Below are positions 41,055-49,226 of a DNA stretch of 64,000 bases, in pieces. Location: NCBI RefSeq assembly GCF_008795985.1, contig NZ_VMHP01000002.1, positions 868,001 through 932,000 of the forward strand, in the 5' to 3' direction. The translations under genes and the position numbers were made by a program. The stretch's first letter is position 1. Each line of letters opens with the position of its first letter. The stretch comes from Marinobacter halotolerans. Its GTDB lineage: Bacteria; Pseudomonadota; Gammaproteobacteria; Pseudomonadales; Oleiphilaceae. Below the pieces are notes generated by a model. That model saw only the letters and a list, made by a program, of their open reading frames with translations, had not been told where the DNA came from and did not search any database.

Positions 41055-42248
41055 TTGGTTGATGTAGCGCTTTTTTCCGTGCCATTGATGGCGGCTATCG
41101 TAGGCTGGTTTACCAACTGGCTGGCTATTCAGATGTCATTCTATCCGGTTCAGTTTGCCGGCTTCGGCGTTATTGGCTGGCAGGGCGTAATCCCCCGTAA
41201 AGCGGAGAAGATGGCCCACATCTGCATCGATCGTACGCTGCAGCAGTTCGGTGACCTCAATGCCGTTTATCAGGAACTGGAACCCGAGAAGATCGTCAAG
41301 CAGGTGGTCTCCCAGGTTGGTCCGCGCATGGACGAATACATTGACGAGGTGATGTACGAGCTGCAGCCGGTCCTCTGGGACAACCTGCCACTGTTTGTGC
41401 GCAATCGCATCTATCGCTGGGGCCGTGAGCAACTGCCGGGGCGGATTGAATCCCTGGTTGAGGACTTCGGCGACGATCTAAACGACCTGGTGGACCTGAA
41501 AGCATTGCTAAGCCGTGAGCTGGCCACCCACCCGGACCTGATGAACCGTATCTTCCAGCAGGCAGGGTCTGCCGAGCTGCAGTCGGTGATTACCCGCGGC
41601 GCCATTATCGGTGGCCTGCTAGGCGCCGTACTTGCGCCGCTCTGGGCCCGATACCCGGAGCCCTGGCTGCTCCCGTTGGGCGGTTTTGTGGTGGGTTTCC
41701 TGACCAACTGGATCGCGATTAACCTGATCTTTCGCCCGCTGCGGCCCCGACGCATTCTTTTCTGGAAAGTTCAGGGTCTGTTCCTCAGGCGCCAGCCGGA
41801 AATCAGTGATGTCTGGGCCAGGCTTGTGGCGGAGGAGCTGATCACAGTTGAGAAGGTGGCCGATGCCATGATTAACGGGCGGCATGGCGACCGGACCCGT
41901 GCCATTATCCAGAAACATCTTCGACCCCTGCTGGACAATTCGGTGATCATGAAGCTGACGGCACAGGTGACTGTGGGTATGACCGGCTACACCGACCTGA
42001 AAAAAGCCATGAACCAGAAAGCCGTGCTTGCCACATCGGATGTATTTAGTGACCCTGACTTCAACCGCGAACGGGCCCCGGTGGTGGCCGGTGTACTGGC
42101 CCAACAGATGAAAGCGCTGGGCCCGGAAGAGTTCCAGGATATTTTGCGCCCCGCGTTCAGGGAAGAAGAGTTGCAGCTGATGCTGGTTGGCGGTGTGCTT
42201 GGAATGCTGGCCGGTGCGATGCAGTTTTTGGCCTTCAACTATCTGTAG
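41055..42248 (+). CDS. DUF445 family membrane protein
   Basis: A roughly 397-residue inner-membrane protein. Two copies of a GxxTNWxAI motif are visible: GWFTNWLAI near the N-terminus and GFLTNWIAI near residue 225, each next to a conserved IPRKAE or FRPLRPRR stretch. A hydrophobic helix closes the C-terminus. This pattern is DUF445 (YjiN/YheB-like), of unknown function. There is no early ATG. TTG 41055 has GGGG seven bases upstream and is my choice; TTG 41043 would add four residues. Confidence 0.8.
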   Translation: MVDVALFSVPLMAAIVGWFTNWLAIQMSFYPVQFAGFGVIGWQGVIPRKAEKMAHICIDRTLQQFGDLNAVYQELEPEKIVKQVVSQVGPRMDEYIDEVMYELQPVLWDNLPLFVRNRIYRWGREQLPGRIESLVEDFGDDLNDLVDLKALLSRELATHPDLMNRIFQQAGSAELQSVITRGAIIGGLLGAVLAPLWARYPEPWLLPLGGFVVGFLTNWIAINLIFRPLRPRRILFWKVQGLFLRRQPEISDVWARLVAEELITVEKVADAMINGRHGDRTRAIIQKHLRPLLDNSVIMKLTAQVTVGMTGYTDLKKAMNQKAVLATSDVFSDPDFNRERAPVVAGVLAQQMKALGPEEFQDILRPAFREEELQLMLVGGVLGMLAGAMQFLAFNYL

Positions 42249-42287
42249 CGTTGCAGGTGGGAATTCAGAAGTTACAGGAGAATTGAG

Positions 42288-42614
42288 ATGCCATTAGGAT
42301 GGATGCTTCTGGCAGTTGCCGTTACTACCGCACTCACGGTTCTGATTGTGCTTGCCGGGTTCTGGGCAGCCGTTGTGAAGCCGTTTCTGAACCGCAAGGT
42401 AGATGACATTATCGAGGCGGCCAACCGCATTGAGCCGGGGGTCAAAAGAGGCGTCAGGGAAGGGGTGGAGGAAACCCTGCGGGATATTCCCGAGAATACC
42501 CTGAAGGAATCGTCGCGCCAGTTCAGGCGTTTCGGGTCCGGCCTTTTCGAAAACGGCCTGAGTAGCCTTCTGGGAGACGCACCACGATCATCGGATAAAA
42601 AATCCGACGACTGA
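42288..42614 (+). CDS. Small membrane-anchored protein of unknown function
   Basis: A 108-residue protein with one N-terminal membrane segment (residues about 5-30) and a charged amphipathic C-terminal region (KVDDIIEAANRIEPGVKRGV). I do not recognise the family. It follows the DUF445 gene by 39 bases with a clear ACAGGAG ribosome site, so the two probably form an operon and may act together at the membrane. Convergent with tusE, five bases apart. Confidence 0.7.
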   Translation: MPLGWMLLAVAVTTALTVLIVLAGFWAAVVKPFLNRKVDDIIEAANRIEPGVKRGVREGVEETLRDIPENTLKESSRQFRRFGSGLFENGLSSLLGDAPRSSDKKSDD

Positions 42615-42619
42615 ACCGT

Positions 42620-42946
42620 CTAGAGACAGTTGGTGGGCCGGGGTAGCCCGGCAATTCGGCAGGCGGTTTTGGCAGGTGTGCCCGGAAACAGCTGCATCAG
42701 GTAGATGCTGTTGCCCTTTTCTTCGCCAAACCTTTCTTTAACTGCTTTTACAAACAGCCGATTCGAGGGCGGCGATACTTCATAATCTGCATAAAAATCA
42801 CGCAGAAATTTGATGATTTCCCAATGATTGTCTGAAAGCTGGATGTTGTCTTCCGCGGCAATCACCTCTGCCACTCCGGAGTTCCACTGGGTAGCATCCT
42901 CCAGAAATCCCTCGTTGTTGCGCTCCGGCATTGGGTTATCCGTCAT
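42620..42946 (-). CDS. tusE: Sulfur relay protein TusE (DsrC-like)
   Basis: TusE accepts persulfide sulfur from the TusBCD complex and hands it to MnmA for 2-thiolation of wobble uridine in tRNA. The DsrC fold is recognisable (SDNHWEIIKFLRDFYADYEVSP). The C-terminal arm has the two conserved cysteines in CRIAGLPRPTNC, with the reactive Cys next to last. The length of 108 residues is usual. It follows tusB by three bases. Confidence 0.94.
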   Translation of the reverse strand: MTDNPMPERNNEGFLEDATQWNSGVAEVIAAEDNIQLSDNHWEIIKFLRDFYADYEVSPPSNRLFVKAVKERFGEEKGNSIYLMQLFPGTPAKTACRIAGLPRPTNCL

Positions 42947-42949
42947 GGT

Positions 42950-43240
42950 TCACCAACTGATTACGTTTTCTGCTGTGGCCGTCAGTTCTACCATCTGTTC
43001 GAACGATACGCTCTGAAACCTTCCTGGTCTAACGGTGAGGCCTCGTGCCTCAAGGTCCGGCCCCAGTGCGAAACATTGTGCTCGTTCCAGCGTTTCGAGG
43101 TTCTCAGGTGCCTGAGCCACTGCCAGTACCCCGTTCTCGATCAAAAGCAGGCCGTCTTCCGGCCCCATGGCAGAAAGGCACAGCTGAAAACGGCTGTGCT
43201 CCGGCGATTTGTTGAGTATGTGCAGGGTTTTCAGTGCCAT
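42950..43240 (-). CDS. tusB: Sulfur relay subunit TusB (DsrH-like)
   Basis: The smallest subunit of the TusBCD heterohexamer that moves sulfur from TusA to TusE. The 96-residue size and the start LHILNKSPEHSRFQLCLS fit the TusB/DsrH family; conservation is naturally low in this subunit. Its place between tusC and tusE, with only short gaps, makes the call firm. Confidence 0.9.
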   Translation of the reverse strand: MALKTLHILNKSPEHSRFQLCLSAMGPEDGLLLIENGVLAVAQAPENLETLERAQCFALGPDLEARGLTVRPGRFQSVSFEQMVELTATAENVISW

Positions 43241-43254
43241 TATGAGTCCAGAGC

Positions 43255-43605
43255 CTAGCCGGCAAACGCGACATGATCGAAACGAGCGGTGAGTTCCGGG
43301 CCCGGATCCGCCAGCGTAACCTGGTCGAGCAGACTATTCTGGTCCAGCCCATATTGCTCACAGGCTGCCCGGTCTGCCAGCAACGCTTCTACGCCGAATA
43401 TGGGGGCGGCGGCGAGGTTTTTCTCAACGGATTTCTGTTGCACTCCAGCCGCATCCTGGCCTTTACGAAGCCAGTTAACGCCAGGGCCGCAGAAAAGCAG
43501 TGATACCGGCTGGTCAAAGGCCGCTAAGGAGAAAGCCATATCCAGCGCCTCCCGGCCTTCCCAGGAGCCATAGGGGGCCTGGTCGATAATGATCAGTGTG
43601 GTCAT
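43255..43605 (-). CDS. tusC: Sulfur relay subunit TusC (DsrF-like)
   Basis: Structural subunit of TusBCD. The start TTLIIIDQAPYGSWEGREALD and the following FSLAAFDQPVSLLF run match the DsrEF fold. I chose ATG 43605 (116 residues) because GGGGAGG sits upstream; it lies one base after the tusD stop, so translation is coupled. An earlier ATG would start ten residues inside tusD. Confidence 0.92.
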   Translation of the reverse strand: MTTLIIIDQAPYGSWEGREALDMAFSLAAFDQPVSLLFCGPGVNWLRKGQDAAGVQQKSVEKNLAAAPIFGVEALLADRAACEQYGLDQNSLLDQVTLADPGPELTARFDHVAFAG

Positions 43606-43606
43606 G

Positions 43607-44050
43607 TCAGCCTCCCCGGTGGAAATACAGGACACGGGTTTGCGAGCTCACGCTATCAACCCATTCTCCGAGCCCGGCAATCTCGTAGGGAGTGCGCAGA
43701 TTGCTGCTGGGCAGTTCGTAGCGCTTCATCTCCGATTCGTTGATCAGGCCCCGTCTCAGGGCTGAGGCGATGCACGCCACGGCAGGAATCCGGTTTTCCA
43801 TCAGAAAGTCGGACCAGGCTTTGGAAAGGTTCAGCTCATCCGCGGGCGGAGCGCTGAGCCCGGATGCCAGGTGCACACCGTCACCGTAAAGGAACACCCG
43901 CTCGATACGCTTGTTGGCAGCCAGTGCCGCACGGGCAAAATTCAGAGCAGTACCGGGGGCCTGGGACGAGTAGGGCGCACCGGTGATCACCAACGCAAAA
44001 ACCCCGGCAGGTGCCGGGGTTTCTTTCTGCTCGGGTGAGCGGTTCTTCAT
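43607..44050 (-). CDS. tusD: Sulfur relay subunit TusD (DsrE-like)
   Basis: The catalytic subunit of TusBCD; Cys93 in IPAVACIASALRRG corresponds to the active Cys of E. coli TusD. The fold begins at FALVITGAPYSSQAPG, but the open frame has about 15 extra residues (MKNRSPEQKETPAPAG) before it. These are encoded across an intrinsic terminator hairpin (43998-44022). ATG 44050 overlaps the yccA stop as ATGA. Starting at TTG or GTG just after the hairpin would cut into the first strand, so the overlapping ATG is kept with some doubt. Confidence 0.88.
   Translation of the reverse strand: MKNRSPEQKETPAPAGVFALVITGAPYSSQAPGTALNFARAALAANKRIERVFLYGDGVHLASGLSAPPADELNLSKAWSDFLMENRIPAVACIASALRRGLINESEMKRYELPSSNLRTPYEIAGLGEWVDSVSSQTRVLYFHRGG
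43998..44025 (-). terminator. Intrinsic terminator hairpin of yccA lying inside the tusD 5' coding region
   Basis: On the minus strand CCCCGGC and GCCGGGG, extended by AAA/TTT, form a stem of about ten base pairs around a four-base loop (ACCT), followed directly by a run of five T. It starts about 25 bases after the yccA stop codon. It also falls within codons 9-17 of tusD as called, so it could limit read-through from yccA into tusDCBE. Confidence 0.7.
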
Positions 44051-44763
44051 TCGTTGGAGAACGCGCCAATGAGGTGGAGCAGGCTTACGAACAGGTTGTA
44101 GATGTTCAGGTACAAGCCTGTAGTCGCAAGGATGTAGTTGGTTTCACCGCCATTCACGATGCGGCTGGTGTCATACAGGATGAAACCAGACATCAGGAAC
44201 ACGATGGCCGCACTGAGCGCCAGGCTGAAGCCGCTGATGTCAACGCCGAACATGCCGGCGACCATGGCACCAATGGCAGCCACAATGACAACCACAAGAC
44301 CGGCAACCAGCATGCCCCGCATGAAACTGAAGTCTTTCTTGGTGGTCAGCACATAGCCTGACAGCGCAAAGAACACGATACCGGTGCCACCGAGGGCCTG
44401 CATCACAATCTGCGTGCCGTTAGACATGGCCAGATACATTGAAAGGATCGGGCCCAGTGAAAGACCCAGGAGGCCTGTGAAGGCAAATACAACGGCGATA
44501 CCCGCGGAGCTGTTGGCGGTTCTTGGAAGAACAAACCAGATCAGCGCAAGCGCGCCCAAGCTGCAGCCGAGACTTGCACCCCGACCCATGTTGATAGACA
44601 TGGATACGGCCGCCATTACGGCACTGAACAGCAGTGTCATGGCAAGCAGCGAATAGGTATTGCGCAATACTTTGGTCGCCTCAGGACTAATCGCGGCAGT
44701 GGCAGAACCACGGGCAATTGAAGTGCCCCGATTTTGCTGGACGTTATACTGTCTGTTTTCCAT
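44047..44763 (-). CDS. yccA: Bax inhibitor-1 family membrane protein YccA
   Basis: A 238-residue inner-membrane protein with seven hydrophobic segments after a polar N-terminus (MENRQYNVQQ). The BI-1 features ATKVLRNTYSLLAMTLLFSA and the C-terminal YDTSRIVNGGETNYILATTG are clear. E. coli YccA modulates the FtsH protease. ATG 44763 is preceded by CCGGAGAAG. The neighbourhood tus genes - yccA - tRNA-Ser(UGA) is the same as around E. coli serT as I recall it. Confidence 0.92.
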   Translation of the reverse strand: MENRQYNVQQNRGTSIARGSATAAISPEATKVLRNTYSLLAMTLLFSAVMAAVSMSINMGRGASLGCSLGALALIWFVLPRTANSSAGIAVVFAFTGLLGLSLGPILSMYLAMSNGTQIVMQALGGTGIVFFALSGYVLTTKKDFSFMRGMLVAGLVVVIVAAIGAMVAGMFGVDISGFSLALSAAIVFLMSGFILYDTSRIVNGGETNYILATTGLYLNIYNLFVSLLHLIGAFSNE

Positions 44764-44850
44764 TCTGAGTCTTCTCCGGTTAATAGCAGCCATTTTAAAC
44801 AGCTTTTGTGGCTCGGGAGCGTTGGGCGCCCCGTGCCTGATCTTACCTCT

Positions 44851-44878
44851 ATACTAATGGTGAAATCCCAACTTTCAA
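44851..44878 (-). promoter_or_regulatory. Probable promoter for yccA
   Basis: On the minus strand TTGAAA (44878-44873) and TAGTAT (44856-44851) are 16 bases apart, about 90 bases before the yccA start. Apart from this and the tRNA promoter, nothing else was recognised in the roughly 300 bases between yccA and the tRNA. Confidence 0.4.
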
Positions 44879-45002
44879 TCGTTTCTGACCATAAAGGCGC
44901 CGAAAGATTCCCCATGAGCCCATTAACTTACATTTATACGTTCGCCAGGGTCGAGAGGTATCAACCACACATCCAATCATGACTACGGATCATTGCAGGG
45001 CG

Positions 45003-45030
45003 TTGACAGCACAGGCGATTCCGGTATCAT
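45003..45030 (+). promoter_or_regulatory. Promoter for tRNA-Ser
   Basis: A perfect -35 TTGACA (45003-45008) and TATCAT (45025-45030) with 16-base spacing, followed by a GC-rich stretch (GCTCACCGC) like the discriminator of stringently controlled stable RNA promoters. Confidence 0.7.
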
Positions 45031-45065
45031 GCTCACCGCTGTCGCAATGACGGCTGTGGAAAAAC

Positions 45066-45156
45066 GGTGGGCTGGCAGAGTGGCTTAATGCAGCGGTCTT
45101 GAAAACCGCCGAAGGTTAGTAGCCTTCCCGGGGTTCGAATCCCTGGCCCACCGCCA
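45066..45156 (+). tRNA. tRNA-Ser (anticodon UGA)
   Basis: A full class II cloverleaf. The acceptor stem is GGTGGGC with GCCCACC, discriminator G and encoded CCA. The anticodon stem GCGGT/ACCGC holds the loop CTTGAAA with TGA at 45100-45102. A long variable arm GAAGG/CCTTC, the serine identity feature, and a T loop TTCGAAT complete it. It reads UCA and UCG codons. No terminator was seen before the convergent pxpC gene. Confidence 0.97.
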
Positions 45157-45178
45157 CTTTTCCTATCCTTTCAGTTGC

Positions 45179-46138
45179 TTACATCCCTTTCTCGAAGTTT
45201 TCAAACGATACACGCTCCCTAAAAAAGCTGTTGAACAGCCGTCGTTCATTCTGGGCGTCCGCCAGGTCCGTGTAGGCGAACCGGATTGTTTGGCCGGGTA
45301 GTCGCTGGGCGAGGCGATGGCAATCCAGTGAGGCGATCACGCCGGGTTTGGGGTAGCCGCCGATGGTCTGGCAGTCGTTCAGCAGAACGATCGGCTGTCC
45401 ATCCCCGGGAATCTGCACCGCGCCTAACGCAATACCTTCCGAAATAATGCCCGGTGGTACCTCTTTCATTGGCTTCCCGCTCAGACGAAATCCCATCCGG
45501 TCGGACTGCTGGGTCAGCTCGTATTCTTCTGTGGTCAGCCTCAGCAGGTCGTCCCGGCTGAACTGATTGAACTGGTAGCCGGGAATCAGGCGAAGGGTAA
45601 GCTCTTCCCGGTAATTCGGTCGGAAGGCTTCCGGCACTTCACGATGGGCGGTGGTGCCGATGTTCCTGTTGGCAATCAGGTACATGTCCGCCGAAATGGG
45701 GTCTATCCCTTCTATTTTCTCTCGCGGCACTACGGACTGGCTGCCGAACCATTCGGGGCTGTTGAGGCCGCCTGGTAAAGCCAGATAAAGAATCCGGCCG
45801 CAGTCTGAGTGGCCGATGGAAAGCTCGTCTCCGGCCTTAAGTGCAATCGTTCGCCACTGGCTGATGGCTGATCCGTTAAGTTCAATGTGGGCGTGGGCGC
45901 CGGTGAGCGCGACGGTGATATCGGTTTCGGCGCGAGCCTGAAAGCCGCCAAGCATGATTTCAAGGCAGGCGGCGCCGGGCGGGTTATCAAGAAGGCTGTT
46001 TGCCCAATTGAAGGCGTGAAGATCCAGCGCACCGCCCACGGCCAGGCCGTGTTGTCTGTATCCGTAGCGGCCGGTGTCCTGAACGGTCGCGCTGGCGCCG
46101 GGGCGGATGACCCGCAACGCCGGGGCTGAAGGGCTCAA
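45179..46138 (-). CDS. pxpC: 5-oxoprolinase subunit C (biotin-dependent carboxylase-like)
   Basis: PxpABC hydrolyses 5-oxoproline (pyroglutamate), a damage product of glutamine, to glutamate using ATP. PxpC, 319 residues, has the KipA/AHS2 pattern: VIRPGASATVQDTGRYGYRQ, GLAVGGALD, and the later IVLLNDCQTIGGYPKPGVI. It overlaps pxpB by four bases and is the last gene of the operon. Confidence 0.92.
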   Translation of the reverse strand: MSPSAPALRVIRPGASATVQDTGRYGYRQHGLAVGGALDLHAFNWANSLLDNPPGAACLEIMLGGFQARAETDITVALTGAHAHIELNGSAISQWRTIALKAGDELSIGHSDCGRILYLALPGGLNSPEWFGSQSVVPREKIEGIDPISADMYLIANRNIGTTAHREVPEAFRPNYREELTLRLIPGYQFNQFSRDDLLRLTTEEYELTQQSDRMGFRLSGKPMKEVPPGIISEGIALGAVQIPGDGQPIVLLNDCQTIGGYPKPGVIASLDCHRLAQRLPGQTIRFAYTDLADAQNERRLFNSFFRERVSFENFEKGM

Positions 46139-46827
46139 AGCTCGCCTCCACGTTCCAGATAGTCTTCCCGGCTTATCGAATAGAAGCGGACTTTGTCCCC
46201 AATGCGCAGTAGTGAAAGTTCGTTGCGATCAAACAGGCGGGTAGGGCATCGACCGATAAGCTGCCAGCCACCGGGTGAACTGACCGGATAGACCGCCGTC
46301 TGGCGATTGGCAATGCCCACGCTGCCCCGGGGAACCTGCTTACGGGGTGTGTCGAGGCGTGGGTGGGCAATGGCCGGGTCCACTTCACCCATAAAGGCAA
46401 AACCCGGTGCAAACCCCATGGCATAAACCTGGCAGGTAATCGCGGTGTGGCGCGAAATGACCTCGTCCACCTCAAGATCGCAGGCTTTCGCCAGGGCTGC
46501 CAGGTCCGGCCCGGATTCCTCACTGTAATAGACAGGCAGTTCGATGGTGCGGGTTTCATCACTCGGCTCATCCTGAGAGCCCGGCACCGATTGCTCCTGC
46601 CAATGCTCCAAAACCTGTCTGACGGCGGTGGTCGCCTGCCTGAAATCAAGCTGATCGGGATCATAAACAACGAGAAGGCTGGTGTAGGACGGAACCAGGT
46701 CCTGCAGCCAGGGCCAGCGCCGGGATTCCATCAGCTGGCAAAGCGCACGAAGCTTGCCCGGTAGATCATCGCGGATGTCTTCCGCGACGCAAATCAGCAG
46801 CGTGTTTTCTGAAACCTGGCTAATCAT
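46135..46827 (-). CDS. pxpB: 5-oxoprolinase subunit B (KipI-like)
   Basis: A 230-residue AHS1/KipI family protein. Key runs: IELPVYYSEESGPDLAALA, the loop HTAITCQVYAMGFAPGFAFM, and PRGSVGIANRQTAVYP with PGGWQLIGRCP. In Bacillus the homologue inhibits a sporulation kinase; with pxpA and pxpC adjacent the 5-oxoprolinase role is expected here. ATG 46827 overlaps the pxpA stop by four bases. Confidence 0.92.
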   Translation of the reverse strand: MISQVSENTLLICVAEDIRDDLPGKLRALCQLMESRRWPWLQDLVPSYTSLLVVYDPDQLDFRQATTAVRQVLEHWQEQSVPGSQDEPSDETRTIELPVYYSEESGPDLAALAKACDLEVDEVISRHTAITCQVYAMGFAPGFAFMGEVDPAIAHPRLDTPRKQVPRGSVGIANRQTAVYPVSSPGGWQLIGRCPTRLFDRNELSLLRIGDKVRFYSISREDYLERGGEL

Positions 46828-47567
46828 GCCTGAGGCGTGGAGTCGAGGGTGTCCCTGATCTGGCGGATGGCAGCGAGTGCGCCTTCGGTGTCTCCGTGCA
46901 CACAAAGGCTGTCAGCAGGCAGATCAAGCCATTGGCCAGAGGTACTTTTTACTCCGCCCTTGTGGGCAAATGACAGCGCCTGAGCCACGATTGCCTCAAC
47001 CGACTGGTGTACTGCACCGGGCAGCCTCCGGGATACAAGCTGTCCTTCGTCGTCGTAGGCCCGGTCGGCAAAGGCTTCCAGCAAAACCGGTATGCCAACG
47101 TAATTGGCCAGTTTCCGGTGGCGTTCGTGGTGTACGGTGGCGGGGATCATTAGCGGAAGGGTGCTGTCGTACTTGTGGATCGCGCTCATGACCGCTTCCA
47201 GTGTGGACATGTCCCGCATCATGTCGTTGTTCAGGGCCCCGTGGGGTTTCACATAAGAGAGTGTCAGCCCCTCTGCCCGGCAGATACCCTGCAAGGCCCC
47301 GAGTTGATAAAGCATCAGGGCTTCGATCTCTTCCGGCGTGTGAGGTATTGAACGGCGCCCGAATCCAGGCAGATCGTGGTAGGAAGGATGGGCGCCGATT
47401 TCAACGCCGTGGGATGCGGCCAGCGCCACAGTCTTGCGCATGACGCTGGTGTCGCCGGCGTGGAACCCGCAGGCGACATTGGCCATGTCGATCAGTGGCA
47501 TCACTTTTTCATCCTGGCCCATCTGCCAGGCTCCGTAACTTTCACCAAGATCGCAGTTGAGCTTCAT
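46824..47567 (-). CDS. pxpA: 5-oxoprolinase subunit A (LamB/YcsF family)
   Basis: A 247-residue LamB/YcsF protein: LNCDLGESYGAW at the N-terminus, ANVACGFHAGD, and SYVKPHGALNNDM. It forms the oxoprolinase with PxpB and PxpC. Its start shares one base with the hemH stop (TAATG), so the pxp genes are probably co-transcribed with hemH. Confidence 0.93.
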   Translation of the reverse strand: MKLNCDLGESYGAWQMGQDEKVMPLIDMANVACGFHAGDTSVMRKTVALAASHGVEIGAHPSYHDLPGFGRRSIPHTPEEIEALMLYQLGALQGICRAEGLTLSYVKPHGALNNDMMRDMSTLEAVMSAIHKYDSTLPLMIPATVHHERHRKLANYVGIPVLLEAFADRAYDDEGQLVSRRLPGAVHQSVEAIVAQALSFAHKGGVKSTSGQWLDLPADSLCVHGDTEGALAAIRQIRDTLDSTPQA

Positions 47568-48676
47568 TACATATCCCGGCCCGGATACTGGGCGTTTTTC
47601 TGGGCTTCGGCCCGCTCGAGTCGTGCTGCAAGTTCCTCCGGGTTATTCTCCGGCACCTGCCAGCCCTGAAGGTTGTCCTCGATTAGCTGGGTCAGGGCCT
47701 TGATGTGCCCGTGGCTCGCATTAAGCGCGGGGATGTAGCTGAATCCTTCGCCGCCGCCTTCCATAAAGTACTCCCGGTTTTCTTCGTCGATTTCCTCGAC
47801 GGTTTCCAGGCAGTCCGAGGAAAAACCGGGGCAGAACACATCGATGGACTTTACACCCTTGCCCGCAAGGGCTTTCAGGGTCTCATCGGTGTAGGGCTGG
47901 AGCCATTCCTCGCGACCGAAGCGTGACTGGAACGTTGTCATATACTCATCTTTGCCAAGACCGAGCTTTTCTGCAAGTAGCCGGGAGGTCTTGTGGCATT
48001 CACAGTGGTAGGGGTCGCCCTTCATCAGGTATTTCAGAGGCACGCCGTGGTAGGACAGGATCAGTTTCTGGTTGCGGCCGTGCTCTTCCCAGTGCGCCCG
48101 GATATGGTCCGCCATGGCTTCGATGTAAGGCGGGTAGTCCGGATAATGGGAAATGAATCGCAGATCCGGCAACCAGCGGCGACGGGTAAAGTCGTGGGCA
48201 ATGGCATCAAAAGTGGAGGCCGAGGTGGAAGCGGAATACTGCGGATATAGTGGCAGCACCAGCAGCTTGCGGACGCCCTGGTTCTGAAGCTCGTTAAGCA
48301 CCTTGCCAATGCCGGGATTGCCGTAACGCATGGCAAACGCCACCACCACGTTGTTGCCGTGCCGTGCCTGAAGCTCCTTGCGGATGCCTTCTGCCTGCTT
48401 GGCGGTGTGCAGCAACAGCGGCGATCCTTCCGGCTGCCATACGCCGGAATAGGCCTTTGCGGAACGCTTCGGGCGGATGCGCAGAATGATGCCGTGAAGG
48501 ATCAACCACCAGAGCGGGCGGGGCAGTTCGACGACTCTCGGGTCCCAGAGGAACTCACCCAGATAGCGGCGCAGTGCAGAAGGCGTGGGCGCGTCCGGCG
48601 TGCCGAGGTTGGTAACCAGAACGCCGATTTTCTCCGGATGATCGTGGCTGAAGTCTGTGGTGCCCGTGAACTGCAT
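47567..48676 (-). CDS. hemH: Ferrochelatase
   Basis: HemH inserts ferrous iron into protoporphyrin IX to make heme at the cytoplasmic face of the inner membrane. Typical features: GVLVTNLGTPDAPTPSALR, the region LLVLPLYPQYSASTSAS, SYHGVPLKYL with the catalytic His, and CPGFSSDCLETVEEI with the conserved Glu. The length of 369 residues is normal for this group. The coupling of heme synthesis to pxpABC is positional only. Confidence 0.95.
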   Translation of the reverse strand: MQFTGTTDFSHDHPEKIGVLVTNLGTPDAPTPSALRRYLGEFLWDPRVVELPRPLWWLILHGIILRIRPKRSAKAYSGVWQPEGSPLLLHTAKQAEGIRKELQARHGNNVVVAFAMRYGNPGIGKVLNELQNQGVRKLLVLPLYPQYSASTSASTFDAIAHDFTRRRWLPDLRFISHYPDYPPYIEAMADHIRAHWEEHGRNQKLILSYHGVPLKYLMKGDPYHCECHKTSRLLAEKLGLGKDEYMTTFQSRFGREEWLQPYTDETLKALAGKGVKSIDVFCPGFSSDCLETVEEIDEENREYFMEGGGEGFSYIPALNASHGHIKALTQLIEDNLQGWQVPENNPEELAARLERAEAQKNAQYPGRDM

Positions 48677-48721
48677 GGTTGTGGATCCTGATGAAGGTGC
48701 GACTCGGGGAATGCGTGAACC

Positions 48722-49147
48722 CTATTTGCCGGACTGCTGGGACATCCTTGGTGCCAGTCCGCTGATATCGTAGCCAGCATTACGGGCTTTGCCGACAATG
48801 TCTTCTACGGATTCGCGGCGGGCAGTACTCAGGGCCCAGAGAACCGTGCAGCGGGTTCCGCTGCGGCAGAAGGCAAGTACGGGGGCGTCTGCTTCGCGGA
48901 TCATTTCATCAAAGTGGTCCACGTCGGAATCGAGGATGTTACCGGACTCTACTGGCTGATAGACGAATGTCAGGCCATGCTCCCGGGCAGCCGTCTCAAT
49001 GTCAGCCATAGCAGGCTGGCCGGGCTCTTCCGCATCCGGCCGGTTGGCGACCAGTGTCTTGAAGCCGAGCCTGGCCAGTTCCGGGATATCTTCCACCCTG
49101 ATCTGCGGTGCTACGGCAATGTGGTCGTCAATCGGTCTGATGTCCAT
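48722..49147 (-). CDS. DUF442 (TIGR01244) protein: dual-specificity phosphatase-like / sulfurtransferase-like
   Basis: A 141-residue protein. The P-loop CRSGTR (Cys94 to Arg99) is the CX5R active site of tyrosine phosphatase and rhodanese-like folds. The start DIRPIDDHIAVAPQIRVEDI and LVANRPDAEEPGQP fit the DUF442 family, which is often fused to, or encoded with, persulfide-metabolising beta-lactamase-like enzymes. Together with the two YeeE/YedE genes upstream it suggests sulfide or persulfide handling. ATG 49147 has an AGGAG site. Confidence 0.85.
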   Translation of the reverse strand: MDIRPIDDHIAVAPQIRVEDIPELARLGFKTLVANRPDAEEPGQPAMADIETAAREHGLTFVYQPVESGNILDSDVDHFDEMIREADAPVLAFCRSGTRCTVLWALSTARRESVEDIVGKARNAGYDISGLAPRMSQQSGK

Positions 49148-49226
49148 GTGTGCTCCTGAGCGTTCGGAAGTTGGTGTCATCATGCCACAGCAGGCCACGA
49201 CTGTCAGAGCCCGCTGGGTAAACCGG

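Noticed and set aside
44914..44982. A 22-codon frame between yccA and the tRNA gene
   Set aside because: No ribosome site and no conserved character; it overlaps the region before the tRNA promoter.
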